Part shown: positions 1-8,125 of the stretch, piece by piece
How the letters are laid out: each line of letters starts with the position of its first letter
Position numbering within the stretch: the first letter of the stretch is position 1
Source of the DNA: Chthonomonas sp.
GTDB lineage: Bacteria; Armatimonadota; Fimbriimonadia; Fimbriimonadales; Fimbriimonadaceae
Direction of reading: 5' to 3'
Length of the DNA stretch: 64,000 nt
Assembly (NCBI GenBank): GCA_016788585.1
Contig: JAEURP010000014.1
Location: forward strand, 1 to 64,000
The notes under the pieces: model-generated
What the model saw: the letters and a program-made list of their open reading frames with translations, nothing else
What the model was told of the DNA's origin: nothing
Databases searched by the model: none
Made by a program: the position numbers and the translations under genes

Positions 1-180
1 ATCGTAACCCTCGCCTATGTAGAGGTCATCGAGCCAGTAGAGCTCTCTAGAGCGTCCATCTTCAGTTTCCAGCTTCTTGTGCGAGAACGGATCATACGCG
101 AAGTCCGTGAAATAGGCAGCCTCCACATCGTGATGCTGGATCAACCGGTTCTCCTTATCGTACGTCAGTTCAATCGACAT
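1..180 (-). CDS. Displaced Rhs tip ORF C (partial, runs off left edge)
   Basis: The reading begins MSIELTYDKENRL and continues into PFSHKKLE and WLDDLY. It is nearly identical to the starts of the two other tip ORFs beginning at 2187 and 3803. It is therefore a third copy of the C-terminal Rhs core segment. Its variable toxin tip lies beyond the left edge. It starts 16 bases after the stop of the preceding candidate immunity gene. The DNA just upstream of its ATG (CAATCTAACCA) matches the end of the main Rhs core gene, which suggests duplication of, or recombination with, that gene. Confidence 0.75.
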   Translation of the reverse strand, partial: MSIELTYDKENRLIQHHDVEAAYFTDFAYDPFSHKKLETEDGRSRELYWLDDLYIGEGYD

Positions 181-196
181 TGGTTAGATTGGATCC

Positions 197-1069
197 TTAT
201 CTGCTTGGACAACTCAATAGGAGTCCGGTGTGCTGACTTACATTTCTTCCAAGGTGATCGAAGACGACGAATTGACCCTTGGCGTAGAGCACGGTTTGTT
301 GCCCAATCACATAAATCTTCTCTGAATACTCAGAATTGGGAAGTCTAATCGAGTTACCTTTTATGAATCTGCTTACAAAGAAGTTTCCGCTCTGATCAGT
401 GTCGTCAAACATCTTCAAAGCATAGTTCTCTGCACTTGCCCCAACTGCACCGCTGTAGTGACCCGGCTTATTATCGAATACCGTCAATCTCGAGGTCTGG
501 CTGGCCCGATGGCCACCCAAGTCTATTCGATGGTCTTTAAGACCACTGAATACGGCTTGGCTCGTTCGAAGGTATGGAAAGAGCGATATTGCACCTAAGT
601 CGCCAGTCACTGTAGATTGAATCGGCTGTGACCACACTCTTCCGTTGAAGGTTATGACTTTGAATTCTTCGTCTGCGCGGCTTAGAAGGCAGCGTAGATT
701 TCCCGAAGAGAAGTGCCAATCTTGAAGATGCCACCCGGACGGCATCTCGACCTCTGATGAATACTGCTTTCGACGATCGATATAGTGCGCGACGAATTGA
801 CCGCGGAACCTTGAAATTCCGCGAACTGCCACGAAATTTTGGTCATCACTGATAACGAAATCATCGATTCGTTCGAGTCCGGGCAGATATTGAGCGAAAC
901 TGGGCCCTTTATCTACTTTCACCTGAAAGTGGACGCTCTCAAAGGAGGCCGTTCCCTCAACGAAAGACTTCAGAATCCAGCATTGAGCCTTTGTTTCTAA
1001 AGCAAACGCGGCAGAGGAACTGGCAAAAAGCCACGTGAACACGAAAATTTTGCTGCTTTGCTGTAACAT
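197..1069 (-). CDS. Secreted protein, candidate immunity partner of Rhs tip B
   Basis: The 290-residue product has a clear N-terminal signal peptide (residues about 1-24, hydrophobic, ending SSSAAFA), so it is exported. No family is recognised; the rest looks like beta-rich globular sequence. Its start overlaps the end of Rhs tip B by 73 bases, so the two are translationally linked. Position directly after a polymorphic tip and before the next tip cassette is typical of an immunity gene. A secreted immunity protein would fit a toxin acting outside the cytoplasm, such as the HExxH-bearing, cysteine-rich tip B. The function is inferred from position only. Confidence 0.6.
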   Translation of the reverse strand: MLQQSSKIFVFTWLFASSSAAFALETKAQCWILKSFVEGTASFESVHFQVKVDKGPSFAQYLPGLERIDDFVISDDQNFVAVRGISRFRGQFVAHYIDRRKQYSSEVEMPSGWHLQDWHFSSGNLRCLLSRADEEFKVITFNGRVWSQPIQSTVTGDLGAISLFPYLRTSQAVFSGLKDHRIDLGGHRASQTSRLTVFDNKPGHYSGAVGASAENYALKMFDDTDQSGNFFVSRFIKGNSIRLPNSEYSEKIYVIGQQTVLYAKGQFVVFDHLGRNVSQHTGLLLSCPSR

Positions 1070-2187
1070 TCTTTTAAACTGGATGGAGGAGGTTTGAAGG
1101 CATGACAGCCATTCTTATAATAGGACTGAAGTAAACATAACGTTTGGAAATAATACGCGCAACATTCGCCTTCTAAGGGCGTTGCTCCCTTGCTGGCGAC
1201 ACATTGGAGCTCATGAAGTTTTTCATGGGTTAGTAGGCATGACATGGAGCAGTGATCGGCAGCACTCGAGTTTGCCTTAGGAAGAGCCGAGCTACAGCAA
1301 TAGATGCCGCAATGCTCATACGTGTCGTCCTCCTTCTTGCAACAAATGGACATTGCATCCCAGAAACCAGGTGTCCCTCCGGCGCCCTTCAAGCACATGT
1401 TCGAACACCTTTTGCCTGCCGCGTATAAAGAGGAGTAGAGCTTGTTGCACTCGATCCGCTTTCTTCCTTCCGGAAGGTTGGAAATGGCGTTGCACTTCTT
1501 ATCTAGCCCGCCTTTGTCGGGGCATGCACCCCAGACTCCGTTCTGACACTTGCCCTTCGCTTTCTCCAATGAGTTGGTACAGCAATCCTTGCCTGGCGGC
1601 GCACATTGCAATCCGGTCGGATCACTCCAGGATGTCGGGTTCCCGTCGACATACGCATACGGCAGCTCACTTGGCCAGATTGGGTCTCTGGTTATCCATT
1701 GCTTGCTTTCTCCAGACCAGTGCCTGTGCCACATGTATTGGGTGGCATAGGTGAGTCCATTGTAGCGGTAGCTATAAGCTCCAACCCAGTTGGGAGCAAA
1801 GGGAACAAAGTCATCTCCCGAGAGGAGTCCTCCATAGGGGGTGTAGCGACGCTCGTTCCACACTGAGCCTGTTTCATCGTTTTCGCCCACAACGGAGCCT
1901 AGGTAGTCCACGATGTAGTAGTTCGTGTTCTGCTGTCCCTGAACATCCTCGACTTCACCTACGAGGTAGCCATCGGCTTGTATGTAGGCCTTGTCAAACA
2001 CACCTGCTGCCCCCTCACCTAGATAGAGGTCATCCAGCCAAAAGAGTTCCTTTGTCCCGATATCGTTGTTCGACTCAAGCTTCTTGTGGGAGAACGGATC
2101 ATACGAGAAGTCCGTAATGAGGGCCGCATCCACATCGTGATGCTGGATTAACCGGTTCTCCTTATCGTAAGACAGTTCAATCGACAT
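997..2187 (-). CDS. Displaced Rhs tip ORF B: Rhs core end plus cysteine-rich tip with HExxH
   Basis: The product has 396 residues. Residues 1 to about 190 are the end of an Rhs repeat-associated core (YDKENRL, RRYTPYGG, YRYNGLTYATQYMWHRHW, NPTSWSDPTGL) and nearly match the other tip ORFs. From about residue 191 it diverges into a tip of roughly 205 residues with about two dozen cysteines, many in CC pairs. The tip contains H321-E-K-L-H325, a zinc-metallopeptidase HExxH signature. A metallopeptidase toxin is a reasonable inference, but the motif alone is short. The ORF begins at the same MSIEL start as its sister cassettes. It lies 18 bases after the previous candidate immunity gene and overlaps the secreted protein that follows. 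Confidence 0.75.
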   Translation of the reverse strand: MSIELSYDKENRLIQHHDVDAALITDFSYDPFSHKKLESNNDIGTKELFWLDDLYLGEGAAGVFDKAYIQADGYLVGEVEDVQGQQNTNYYIVDYLGSVVGENDETGSVWNERRYTPYGGLLSGDDFVPFAPNWVGAYSYRYNGLTYATQYMWHRHWSGESKQWITRDPIWPSELPYAYVDGNPTSWSDPTGLQCAPPGKDCCTNSLEKAKGKCQNGVWGACPDKGGLDKKCNAISNLPEGRKRIECNKLYSSLYAAGKRCSNMCLKGAGGTPGFWDAMSICCKKEDDTYEHCGIYCCSSALPKANSSAADHCSMSCLLTHEKLHELQCVASKGATPLEGECCAYYFQTLCLLQSYYKNGCHAFKPPPSSLKECYSKAAKFSCSRGFLPVPLPRLL

Positions 2188-2205
2188 GGCTTTAGATTTG
2201 AGGCC

Positions 2206-2799
2206 CTAATACCAAGTTTCTACCCTATTAGCTTTCAAAGCTTGCAATATTGCTGGCGAAATCACTGAGCCGGAAACATCAACAAATTTTAATTTAGGAC
2301 CGACCTCCAGCGCTTTGCTATCGGTCCCTAAGTCGACAATATTGCATGATAGTAGGCACAATTCCCTCAGGTAGAGGGAACCTACCCACTTTCTGAGAAG
2401 ACTCAGATCTAAGTCGCACCCGAACGCGACAATCCTACGTGCACGGGAAACATCGGGGGCAGCAGGACCCTGTGAGACAAGCCTTAAGGATTCGAATTGC
2501 AAGATGCCACTGTGCATTGCTACCTTTTCAGGGAAGTCCACTACCGAGCCTCGAAATGTTATTACGTCCTTTGATCGAAGCTTTATCAGAGATAGAAGGT
2601 GGTTGAAAATCTGCCTATCGACAATCTCTGAGAAAACGACAGCTTTGGCAGTGTATTCAGTCAAACATGCTCGTCGAGACTGCCGGAACTCACTAACAGA
2701 ATGAAAGCAGATTTCTTCGCATTGAACTTGACGAAGCGCGTTTCGAATCTGCATTTCGGTACAGGATCCCGAGATCGTAACGGACCAACTAATGGTCAT
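2206..2799 (-). CDS. Candidate immunity protein for Rhs tip A
   Basis: The 197-residue protein is probably cytoplasmic, with no signal peptide or membrane segment. Its start codon overlaps the stop of Rhs tip A in an ATGA quadruplet (2796-2799), which indicates coupled translation. The C-terminal third (LYLRELCLLSCNIVDL ... LKFVDVSGSVI) has leucine-rich-repeat-like spacing, a fold often used for protein binding. No database family is recognised. The role as immunity protein is inferred from the strict tip-then-partner order of this locus. Confidence 0.6.
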   Translation of the reverse strand: MTISWSVTISGSCTEMQIRNALRQVQCEEICFHSVSEFRQSRRACLTEYTAKAVVFSEIVDRQIFNHLLSLIKLRSKDVITFRGSVVDFPEKVAMHSGILQFESLRLVSQGPAAPDVSRARRIVAFGCDLDLSLLRKWVGSLYLRELCLLSCNIVDLGTDSKALEVGPKLKFVDVSGSVISPAILQALKANRVETWY

Positions 2800-3803
2800 C
2801 CTTTACACCGGCACCGCCTCTTAGGTTTTCCCGTGGCCCTGTCGCTACAATAACAACATATAACTGTGACAAATCGATTGCCCACTGTGTAGGAATAGTG
2901 GTCACCCCAACACTGTTTCGCACTCTCCCATTTTCGTAATTTAATTGGTTTATTTGAAGGATTACATTGTTGGACGGCGGCATTAGGATTTGTGGCTGTC
3001 CACTCCACGAATTCACATGGGTTGCATCTGCAACACATTACATATATTGCGGCGCCGCTAAAAGTCTGAAGACACCTGTTGTAGCACAGTGCTGTACCAA
3101 TTCCGTAGTTGGTCGCACATGTTATGTCACAGGCCAGACTTTGCAGGTGGTCACAAACAAAGCCGCCTTTGCCTTTTACGCAGTCCGTAGGTAAGTCGTC
3201 AGAAGGTAAGGGTTGTCCCGTCCGAATGAGCCCACTCGGGTCGTTACCCGTCAGTGGACCACCCTCTACATACGCGTACGGCAGTTGTTGTGGCCAGAGT
3301 GGGTCTCTGGTTATCCACTGTTTGCTTTCTCCAGACCAATGCCTGTGCCACATGTATTGGGTGGCGTAGGTAAGACCGTTGTAGCGGTAGCCATAAGCTC
3401 CAACCCAGTTGGGAGCAAAGGGAACAAAGTCATCACCGGAGAGGAGTCCTCCATAGGGGGTGTAGCGACGCTCGTTCCACACTGAGCCTGTTTCATCGTT
3501 CTCAGCCACAACGGAGCCTAGGTAATCCACGATGTAGTAGTTGGTGTTCTGCTGTCCCTGAACATCCTCGACTTCACCAACGAGATAGCCATCTGCCTGG
3601 ACGTACGCTTTGTCGAACATGCCATCGAAACCTTCGCCTAGGTAGAGGTCATCGAGCCAGTAGAGCTCTCTAGACCGTCCATCTTCCGTCTCCAGCTTCT
3701 TGTGCGAGAACGGATCGTACGAGAAGTCCGTAATGAGGGCCGCATCCACATCGTGATGCTGGATTAATCGGTTCTCCTTATCGTACGTCAGTTCAATCGA
3801 CAT
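2796..3803 (-). CDS. Rhs tip ORF A: end of Rhs core plus cysteine-rich tip
   Basis: The product has 335 residues. Residues 1 to about 190 complete the Rhs core that is missing from the upstream 1174-residue ORF, ending in the conserved YAYVEGGPLTGNDPSGL boundary. Residues 191-335 are a distinct tip with about 20 cysteines and a basic end (KPKRRCRCKG). The start ATG lies inside the last codons of the upstream core ORF, an 11-base overlap (3793-3803) in another frame. The core and tip are therefore either made as two chains by reinitiation, joined by frameshifting, or separated by a mutation. No Shine-Dalgarno sequence is seen before this ATG. Confidence 0.75.
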   Translation of the reverse strand: MSIELTYDKENRLIQHHDVDAALITDFSYDPFSHKKLETEDGRSRELYWLDDLYLGEGFDGMFDKAYVQADGYLVGEVEDVQGQQNTNYYIVDYLGSVVAENDETGSVWNERRYTPYGGLLSGDDFVPFAPNWVGAYGYRYNGLTYATQYMWHRHWSGESKQWITRDPLWPQQLPYAYVEGGPLTGNDPSGLIRTGQPLPSDDLPTDCVKGKGGFVCDHLQSLACDITCATNYGIGTALCYNRCLQTFSGAAIYVMCCRCNPCEFVEWTATNPNAAVQQCNPSNKPIKLRKWESAKQCWGDHYSYTVGNRFVTVICCYCSDRATGKPKRRCRCKG

Positions 3804-6800
3804 TGGTTAGATTGCCATTGGCATCGTACGTGTGCGTCGTTACAGAAGAGCCTGCAATGCTAGTAGTCAACCTGCTGGCGGCATCATATGTGTTTGTGAC
3901 AATAACTCCCCCCTCATTATTAGTCACGATGTTGTTTCGCGAGTCATAGGTATATGCGAATGTGTGCGCATCTGTCCCAGTGGTCGTGTCACCGGTCAAG
4001 CGGTCCGCTTGGTCATAAGCGTAGACCGAGGTCGATCCGTTGAGGTCTACAGTGCCTGTGCGATTGTTATTGCCGTCGAAAGTGTAAGTGAAACGCGTAA
4101 CTTCGCCGTTGACATTGTCAGCTATCACTACGTTTCGTCCGCTCTCGTCATAGCGATAGGCTTGAATTCGCCCACCCGCGTACGTAAGCGTGGTGCGCTG
4201 ACCTCGCCGGTTGTACTCGAAAGTCACAGCACGCTTGATCACGTCGTCCAAGCCTACCAGTCGATTATCTGCGTCATAGCTCCAGTTTTGAAGTGCGTTT
4301 CCAACTGTGTTGGCTGTGACCGCAGTTCTATTACCAACTTGATCTAGTGTTGAAGTGATGACCATATCAAGCTCGTCAACATCCTCAACCTTACGATTCA
4401 GTGCGTCAAAGAAGCTGATCGCGGTTCCAAGTGCCGAAGAAACGGTAACGAGGTTCCCAGCTAGATCGTAGGTCAGCGTAACTCTCGTATTGTCTGCATA
4501 GTGGCGCCTAGACTCTCGACCAACGGGGTCGTACGCATAAGTTGTGACATCTGCGTTAGCAAATTGGCGCGTCGCGACATTCCCAGTCGGGTCATAAGTG
4601 TAAGTGGTCCTCTGATTGAGCTCATTCGCAATGCCCAGCATCTGACCAGCACTGTCATACACCATGGTAAGGATGCCGCCAACGGCATTAGAGATCGTGA
4701 CATTTCTCCCATCGGCGTCGTAACCAAACTGCTTAAGGTGGCCGAGTGGATTCTGCTGGGAGACTATTCTAGACGCCTTATCGTAGGTAGTTGTGTTTAC
4801 GAATCCGCGGGCGTTCTTCACCTCTACGGGTCGATTCGCCTTGTCGTACGTAGTGGTCGTTCGATGATTCAGAGGCGTCTGACTGGCAATTGCTCTTCCG
4901 CCGGGATCATAAATCGTGGTCCATCGGAAACCGTCTCCATCGAGACTAGCTGTCATTTGACCCGCCGCATCGTAAACGCTAGTCGTCCTGATGTTCAGCG
5001 GCGTTTGACTGGCCTCCGTCCGCCCCAAAGCGTCATAGATGGTCGTGAAAGTGTTGCTCCTCGCATTCCTGACGGCAATTTGTTGGCCGGCCCGATCATA
5101 GCTATATGTCGTGCGATTTCCAAGTGCATCGCGCACTACAGACGTCCGCCCTGCTAAGTCGTAGCTGTACGTCGTCGCATTGTTCCGAGCGTCCATAACG
5201 CGAGTCGTTTGACCAGCGACGTCATAGGTGTAGGTTGTTCTCGCCCCCGTCGCGTCTTGATTAGTCAGAAGGCGATTTGAGTTTGTTTCGTAAACCTGCG
5301 TTGTCACAAATCCTCGAGCATCCATGACCGTGACAAGGTTTCCAGCCAGGTCGTAACTGTTTGTGGTTAGGTAACCGAGCGCGTCCTGGGTTGCTCGCAC
5401 TTGCCCGGCTCGATCGTAAACCGTTGTTGTGCGGAAGTTCATCGGACTTTGCGTCGCAATGCGTCGCCCCAAGGCATCCATGATCATCGTCGTGCGACGG
5501 CCGAGCGCGTCTTCGGACGCAATCGGGCCACGAGCATCGTAGACCGTGGTCGTAACGATGCCTTGCCCGTTCATTATTGACACCGGCCTTCCCCCCAGGT
5601 CGTAGCACGTCGTCACGACATTGCCATTGGCATCCTGTACTTTGACCTGCTGCTTCGCAGCGTTGTAAACAATGGTCGTCACGAAGCCAAGGGCATTCTG
5701 TATCGTGACGGGATATCCCATATTGTCATAGTTGGTCGTCGTGATCTGCCCCAGGGCATTCTCAACGCTCCGCACTTTGCCGTAGCGCTCGTAGGTATAG
5801 GAGGTTCGATGCCCTAAAGGGTTAACCTCGGCTTTCAAGAGGCACAGATCGTAAATGTACGTCGTTACATCGGCCGCCGCATTCATGATCGAAACCACGT
5901 TGTCGGCAACGTCGTAAGTGTATGTCGTGACACGCCCTAACGGGTCCTTCGCCGTTCTGCGGCGTCCTAGGGTGTCGTAGGTATAAGTCGCCACGGAACT
6001 GTCGGAGTAAAGCGTGCTTACCAAATTGCCCGTAGTGTCATAGGCGTATGTCGTACGCAGGCCGCGACCATCCACTTGGGCTCGTAATGTGCCATTGGCG
6101 TTCCACACATTTGTGGTCACGCGCCCCAATGCGTCCATCCGACTTGTCATGCGGCGGTCTCCATCGTAGGTCATCGTCGTAACCTCGCCGAGCGCATTGG
6201 TAAGGCTAACTAGATTGTTGCTCGCGTCATAGCCGAAACTTGTTATATTGCCTAATGGATCAGCACTCGCAATTGGCTGGCTAAGTGCGTTCAAAGTTAC
6301 ATTGCGCACATTGCCGTATGGCATCGTTTCCAACACTTGCCGGTATTGGGCGTCGTAGCCATAGGTGACCGTATATCCTTCTGGCATCAGCTTGTGGCCG
6401 ATCCGAGCTGCGTCGTCGAGTAAAAATGTAGTTATCGCACCACTGGGGGAAGTCACGTCTGATCCGCCCCAAGAGCCATAAACGACGGAGTACGTGTACG
6501 TCCAAACCGCAGTACCTAATGCCATCGTTTTGACACGATTGTCAGTTGTCCATGTGTACTCGGTGGTATAGCCACGAGGATCAGTGATTTCGGCAAGGTT
6601 CTTGGTTACAGGGTCGTACTCATAGCCCGTCGTGCAACCGGATGGGATCGAATAACCAGTAAGATTTTTGTCACCGTCGTAAGTCATTGTCCAGCGTCGA
6701 CCAGTCCAATCTTCAATGGATTCAACGAGGTTGGCGACATTGCGGGTAAATGTCACAACATCACCTCCGGGGACTGTAATTTTTTCTAGCCAGTCATCCG

Positions 6801-7317
6801 AGTAGGTGTAGGTGTGGGTGTTACCAGATGGGTCTTGGATGCGACCGATGCAAGCAAAAGCCGGGTCTGCCATTATGTGGCTGTAAACAATACGCTTCCC
6901 GTCCGCGAAGACCTCGACAAACTGGTCGCCGTCCCAAACAAGCTCTGTGCCTGAGAATTGCGTGTCATTGGCAGTAAGCGTCGTTACGATTCCGGAGGAA
7001 TAGCTTCCTGAGTAATAGTAGGCCCTTCCATCAGCCCGAATCAGTACCGTCGTCGATGATGTTGCTACCTTGACCTGACCGCTTACGCTCGCGCTTCTCC
7101 TCGCCCCCCAATCAGTCGTAACGTCAGATTGCGAGTTATAGAAGAAGTTAATCTCAACGTCAAACCCTCGTGCTCGAAGCTGGATGTCAGGGTCGACAAC
7201 AATCTGCCCAGTTACAGGATCTGGAAGAGGGCGGTGAGGATGATTATTGACAGGATCTACTTTGCAGCCTGCTGAGGCGGCATCAATTTCCCAGGGCCAG
7301 GCATCAGGGCGAGTCAT
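3793..7317 (-). CDS. Rhs/YD-repeat core protein
   Basis: The chosen start gives 1174 residues with about 40 YD-type repeats of roughly 20 residues (pattern TTxTYDxxGxxxxxxDxxG), which form the beta-shell of Rhs/teneurin-like proteins. The start at 7317 overlaps the stop of the 80-residue ORF in an ATGA quadruplet; a longer reading to 7413 only shadows that ORF. No signal peptide is present. The frame closes at NGNLTNVD, in the middle of the Rhs-associated core. The expected continuation (SIELTYDKENRL) lies in the overlapping frame of tip ORF A. The gene is part of a minus-strand operon with the IscU-like gene and the 80-residue ORF upstream. Confidence 0.85.
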   Translation of the reverse strand: MTRPDAWPWEIDAASAGCKVDPVNNHPHRPLPDPVTGQIVVDPDIQLRARGFDVEINFFYNSQSDVTTDWGARRSASVSGQVKVATSSTTVLIRADGRAYYYSGSYSSGIVTTLTANDTQFSGTELVWDGDQFVEVFADGKRIVYSHIMADPAFACIGRIQDPSGNTHTYTYSDDWLEKITVPGGDVVTFTRNVANLVESIEDWTGRRWTMTYDGDKNLTGYSIPSGCTTGYEYDPVTKNLAEITDPRGYTTEYTWTTDNRVKTMALGTAVWTYTYSVVYGSWGGSDVTSPSGAITTFLLDDAARIGHKLMPEGYTVTYGYDAQYRQVLETMPYGNVRNVTLNALSQPIASADPLGNITSFGYDASNNLVSLTNALGEVTTMTYDGDRRMTSRMDALGRVTTNVWNANGTLRAQVDGRGLRTTYAYDTTGNLVSTLYSDSSVATYTYDTLGRRRTAKDPLGRVTTYTYDVADNVVSIMNAAADVTTYIYDLCLLKAEVNPLGHRTSYTYERYGKVRSVENALGQITTTNYDNMGYPVTIQNALGFVTTIVYNAAKQQVKVQDANGNVVTTCYDLGGRPVSIMNGQGIVTTTVYDARGPIASEDALGRRTTMIMDALGRRIATQSPMNFRTTTVYDRAGQVRATQDALGYLTTNSYDLAGNLVTVMDARGFVTTQVYETNSNRLLTNQDATGARTTYTYDVAGQTTRVMDARNNATTYSYDLAGRTSVVRDALGNRTTYSYDRAGQQIAVRNARSNTFTTIYDALGRTEASQTPLNIRTTSVYDAAGQMTASLDGDGFRWTTIYDPGGRAIASQTPLNHRTTTTYDKANRPVEVKNARGFVNTTTYDKASRIVSQQNPLGHLKQFGYDADGRNVTISNAVGGILTMVYDSAGQMLGIANELNQRTTYTYDPTGNVATRQFANADVTTYAYDPVGRESRRHYADNTRVTLTYDLAGNLVTVSSALGTAISFFDALNRKVEDVDELDMVITSTLDQVGNRTAVTANTVGNALQNWSYDADNRLVGLDDVIKRAVTFEYNRRGQRTTLTYAGGRIQAYRYDESGRNVVIADNVNGEVTRFTYTFDGNNNRTGTVDLNGSTSVYAYDQADRLTGDTTTGTDAHTFAYTYDSRNNIVTNNEGGVIVTNTYDAASRLTTSIAGSSVTTHTYDANGNLTNVD

Positions 7318-7556
7318 AGTGGTGGCGTGGCTGGATTGATCTTGCCTTGAACGCAAGTTGGAGTGAACATGGAATTCCAATCGCTGAGGCGAGGGATGTA
7401 ACCGACTGGACACTTGCTCGCCGTGCTCATAAGGGTGGTAGCACCAACGACCGGAGAGAATCCGGAGTCAAAAACACAGGCTCCGCCCCCGGAATAAGTT
7501 GTGGGGCAATACTCGCCTCCGCAAGTAGTCACTGAATCTTGTTGAATCTCTCTCAT
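7314..7556 (-). CDS. Small cysteine-containing ORF preceding the Rhs core
   Basis: The 80-residue product has five cysteines and low-complexity Gly/Thr/Ser segments, without a signal peptide or membrane span. It starts 9 bases after the IscU-like stop and ends in an ATGA overlap with the Rhs core. It may be a separate small protein, or the N-terminal segment of an Rhs protein split into another frame. Similar tight overlaps divide the core from its tip, so the whole Rhs product could be segmented. No family is recognised. Confidence 0.5.
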   Translation of the reverse strand: MREIQQDSVTTCGGEYCPTTYSGGGACVFDSGFSPVVGATTLMSTASKCPVGYIPRLSDWNSMFTPTCVQGKINPATPPL

Positions 7557-7565
7557 AGGTCACTC

Positions 7566-7901
7566 TCAGCTAAAGGCGTTTTGTAGGGCGGTGATCGCAC
7601 GCGTCGGGCAATCTCCCTTGCCCTCTGGCACGTAGGCAAGAAGTCCAATCACATCCCTTTCGGTTAAGGACAGAGCCGTTTCGACAGACTTGCCTGCTAC
7701 TAGTTCTGCGATCATGCTCGCGCTTGCGATGGAGGTCGGGCATCCGTAGGTCTTGTAAGTCCCGCGTTCAATCTGGTCACCACTAACGATGAACCACATC
7801 TGCACAAACGGACCATCACCTGGCACACCGGCAACGCCATAGTGAGTCGCTCCTTCTAGCGGCCCCACGTTACGCGGGTTGTTAATGTGACTCAGTGCCA
7901 T
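7566..7901 (-). CDS. IscU/NifU-N-like protein lacking one scaffold cysteine
   Basis: The 111-residue product (ATG at 7901; a GTG at 7913 would add four residues) resembles the IscU/NifU N-terminal fold that assembles Fe-S clusters. It has HINNPRNVG near the start, YGCPTSIASASM with C54, and GKGDCPTRA with C98. The first scaffold cysteine, normally in the CGD motif, is replaced by proline (P27-G-D29), leaving two of the three ligands. It may therefore not be a normal scaffold. It lies between the integrase terminator and the Rhs genes and seems to lead that transcript. No cysteine desulfurase gene is near. Confidence 0.75.
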   Translation of the reverse strand: MALSHINNPRNVGPLEGATHYGVAGVPGDGPFVQMWFIVSGDQIERGTYKTYGCPTSIASASMIAELVAGKSVETALSLTERDVIGLLAYVPEGKGDCPTRAITALQNAFS

Positions 7902-7957
7902 CGATGAAAACACAGAACTCTTACCAGTATATGTCGCAAGTAAGGCAAATGGTTCGA

Positions 7958-7975
7958 CAAATTTTTAGAAATTTG
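7958..7975. promoter_or_regulatory. AT-rich inverted repeat upstream of IscU-like/Rhs operon
   Basis: A perfect 7-base dyad, CAAATTT-ttag-AAATTTG, lies 57 bases upstream of the ATG at 7901. It is between the integrase terminator and the IscU-like start. Its position suits an operator for the Rhs transcript. A TATACT box is seen nearer the start, but no convincing -35 box at standard spacing. Confidence 0.3.
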
Positions 7976-8088
7976 CACAGAAGCTACACTTTCCAAGCTC
8001 CGAGGAACTACGAATAGTCTTGTACGCGTGGCTACGCTTGCACACTGAGGGCTTTTAGGAATCTCATAGAGTACGGAGTTAAAGAAAT

Positions 8089-8111
8089 GAGCCCGGCGGA
8101 CTGCCGGGCTC
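8089..8111 (-). terminator. Rho-independent terminator of the xis-int operon
   Basis: A perfect 9-base stem GAGCCCGGC/GCCGGGCTC with a 5-base loop is followed on the minus strand by ATTTCTTTAA. It lies 15 bases beyond the integrase stop codon, so it should insulate the recombination genes from the Rhs operon. Confidence 0.8.
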
Positions 8112-8125
8112 AAAGATGCATATTA

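Noticed and set aside
3832-6505. Several open frames on both strands within the Rhs core
   Set aside because: They arise from the repeated codon pattern of the YD repeats; none has a plausible protein composition or start site.
3793-7317. Possible CRISPR or tandem DNA repeat array
   Set aside because: The periodicity of about 60 bases comes from YD protein repeats; units are too diverged at DNA level and there are no unique spacers or cas genes.
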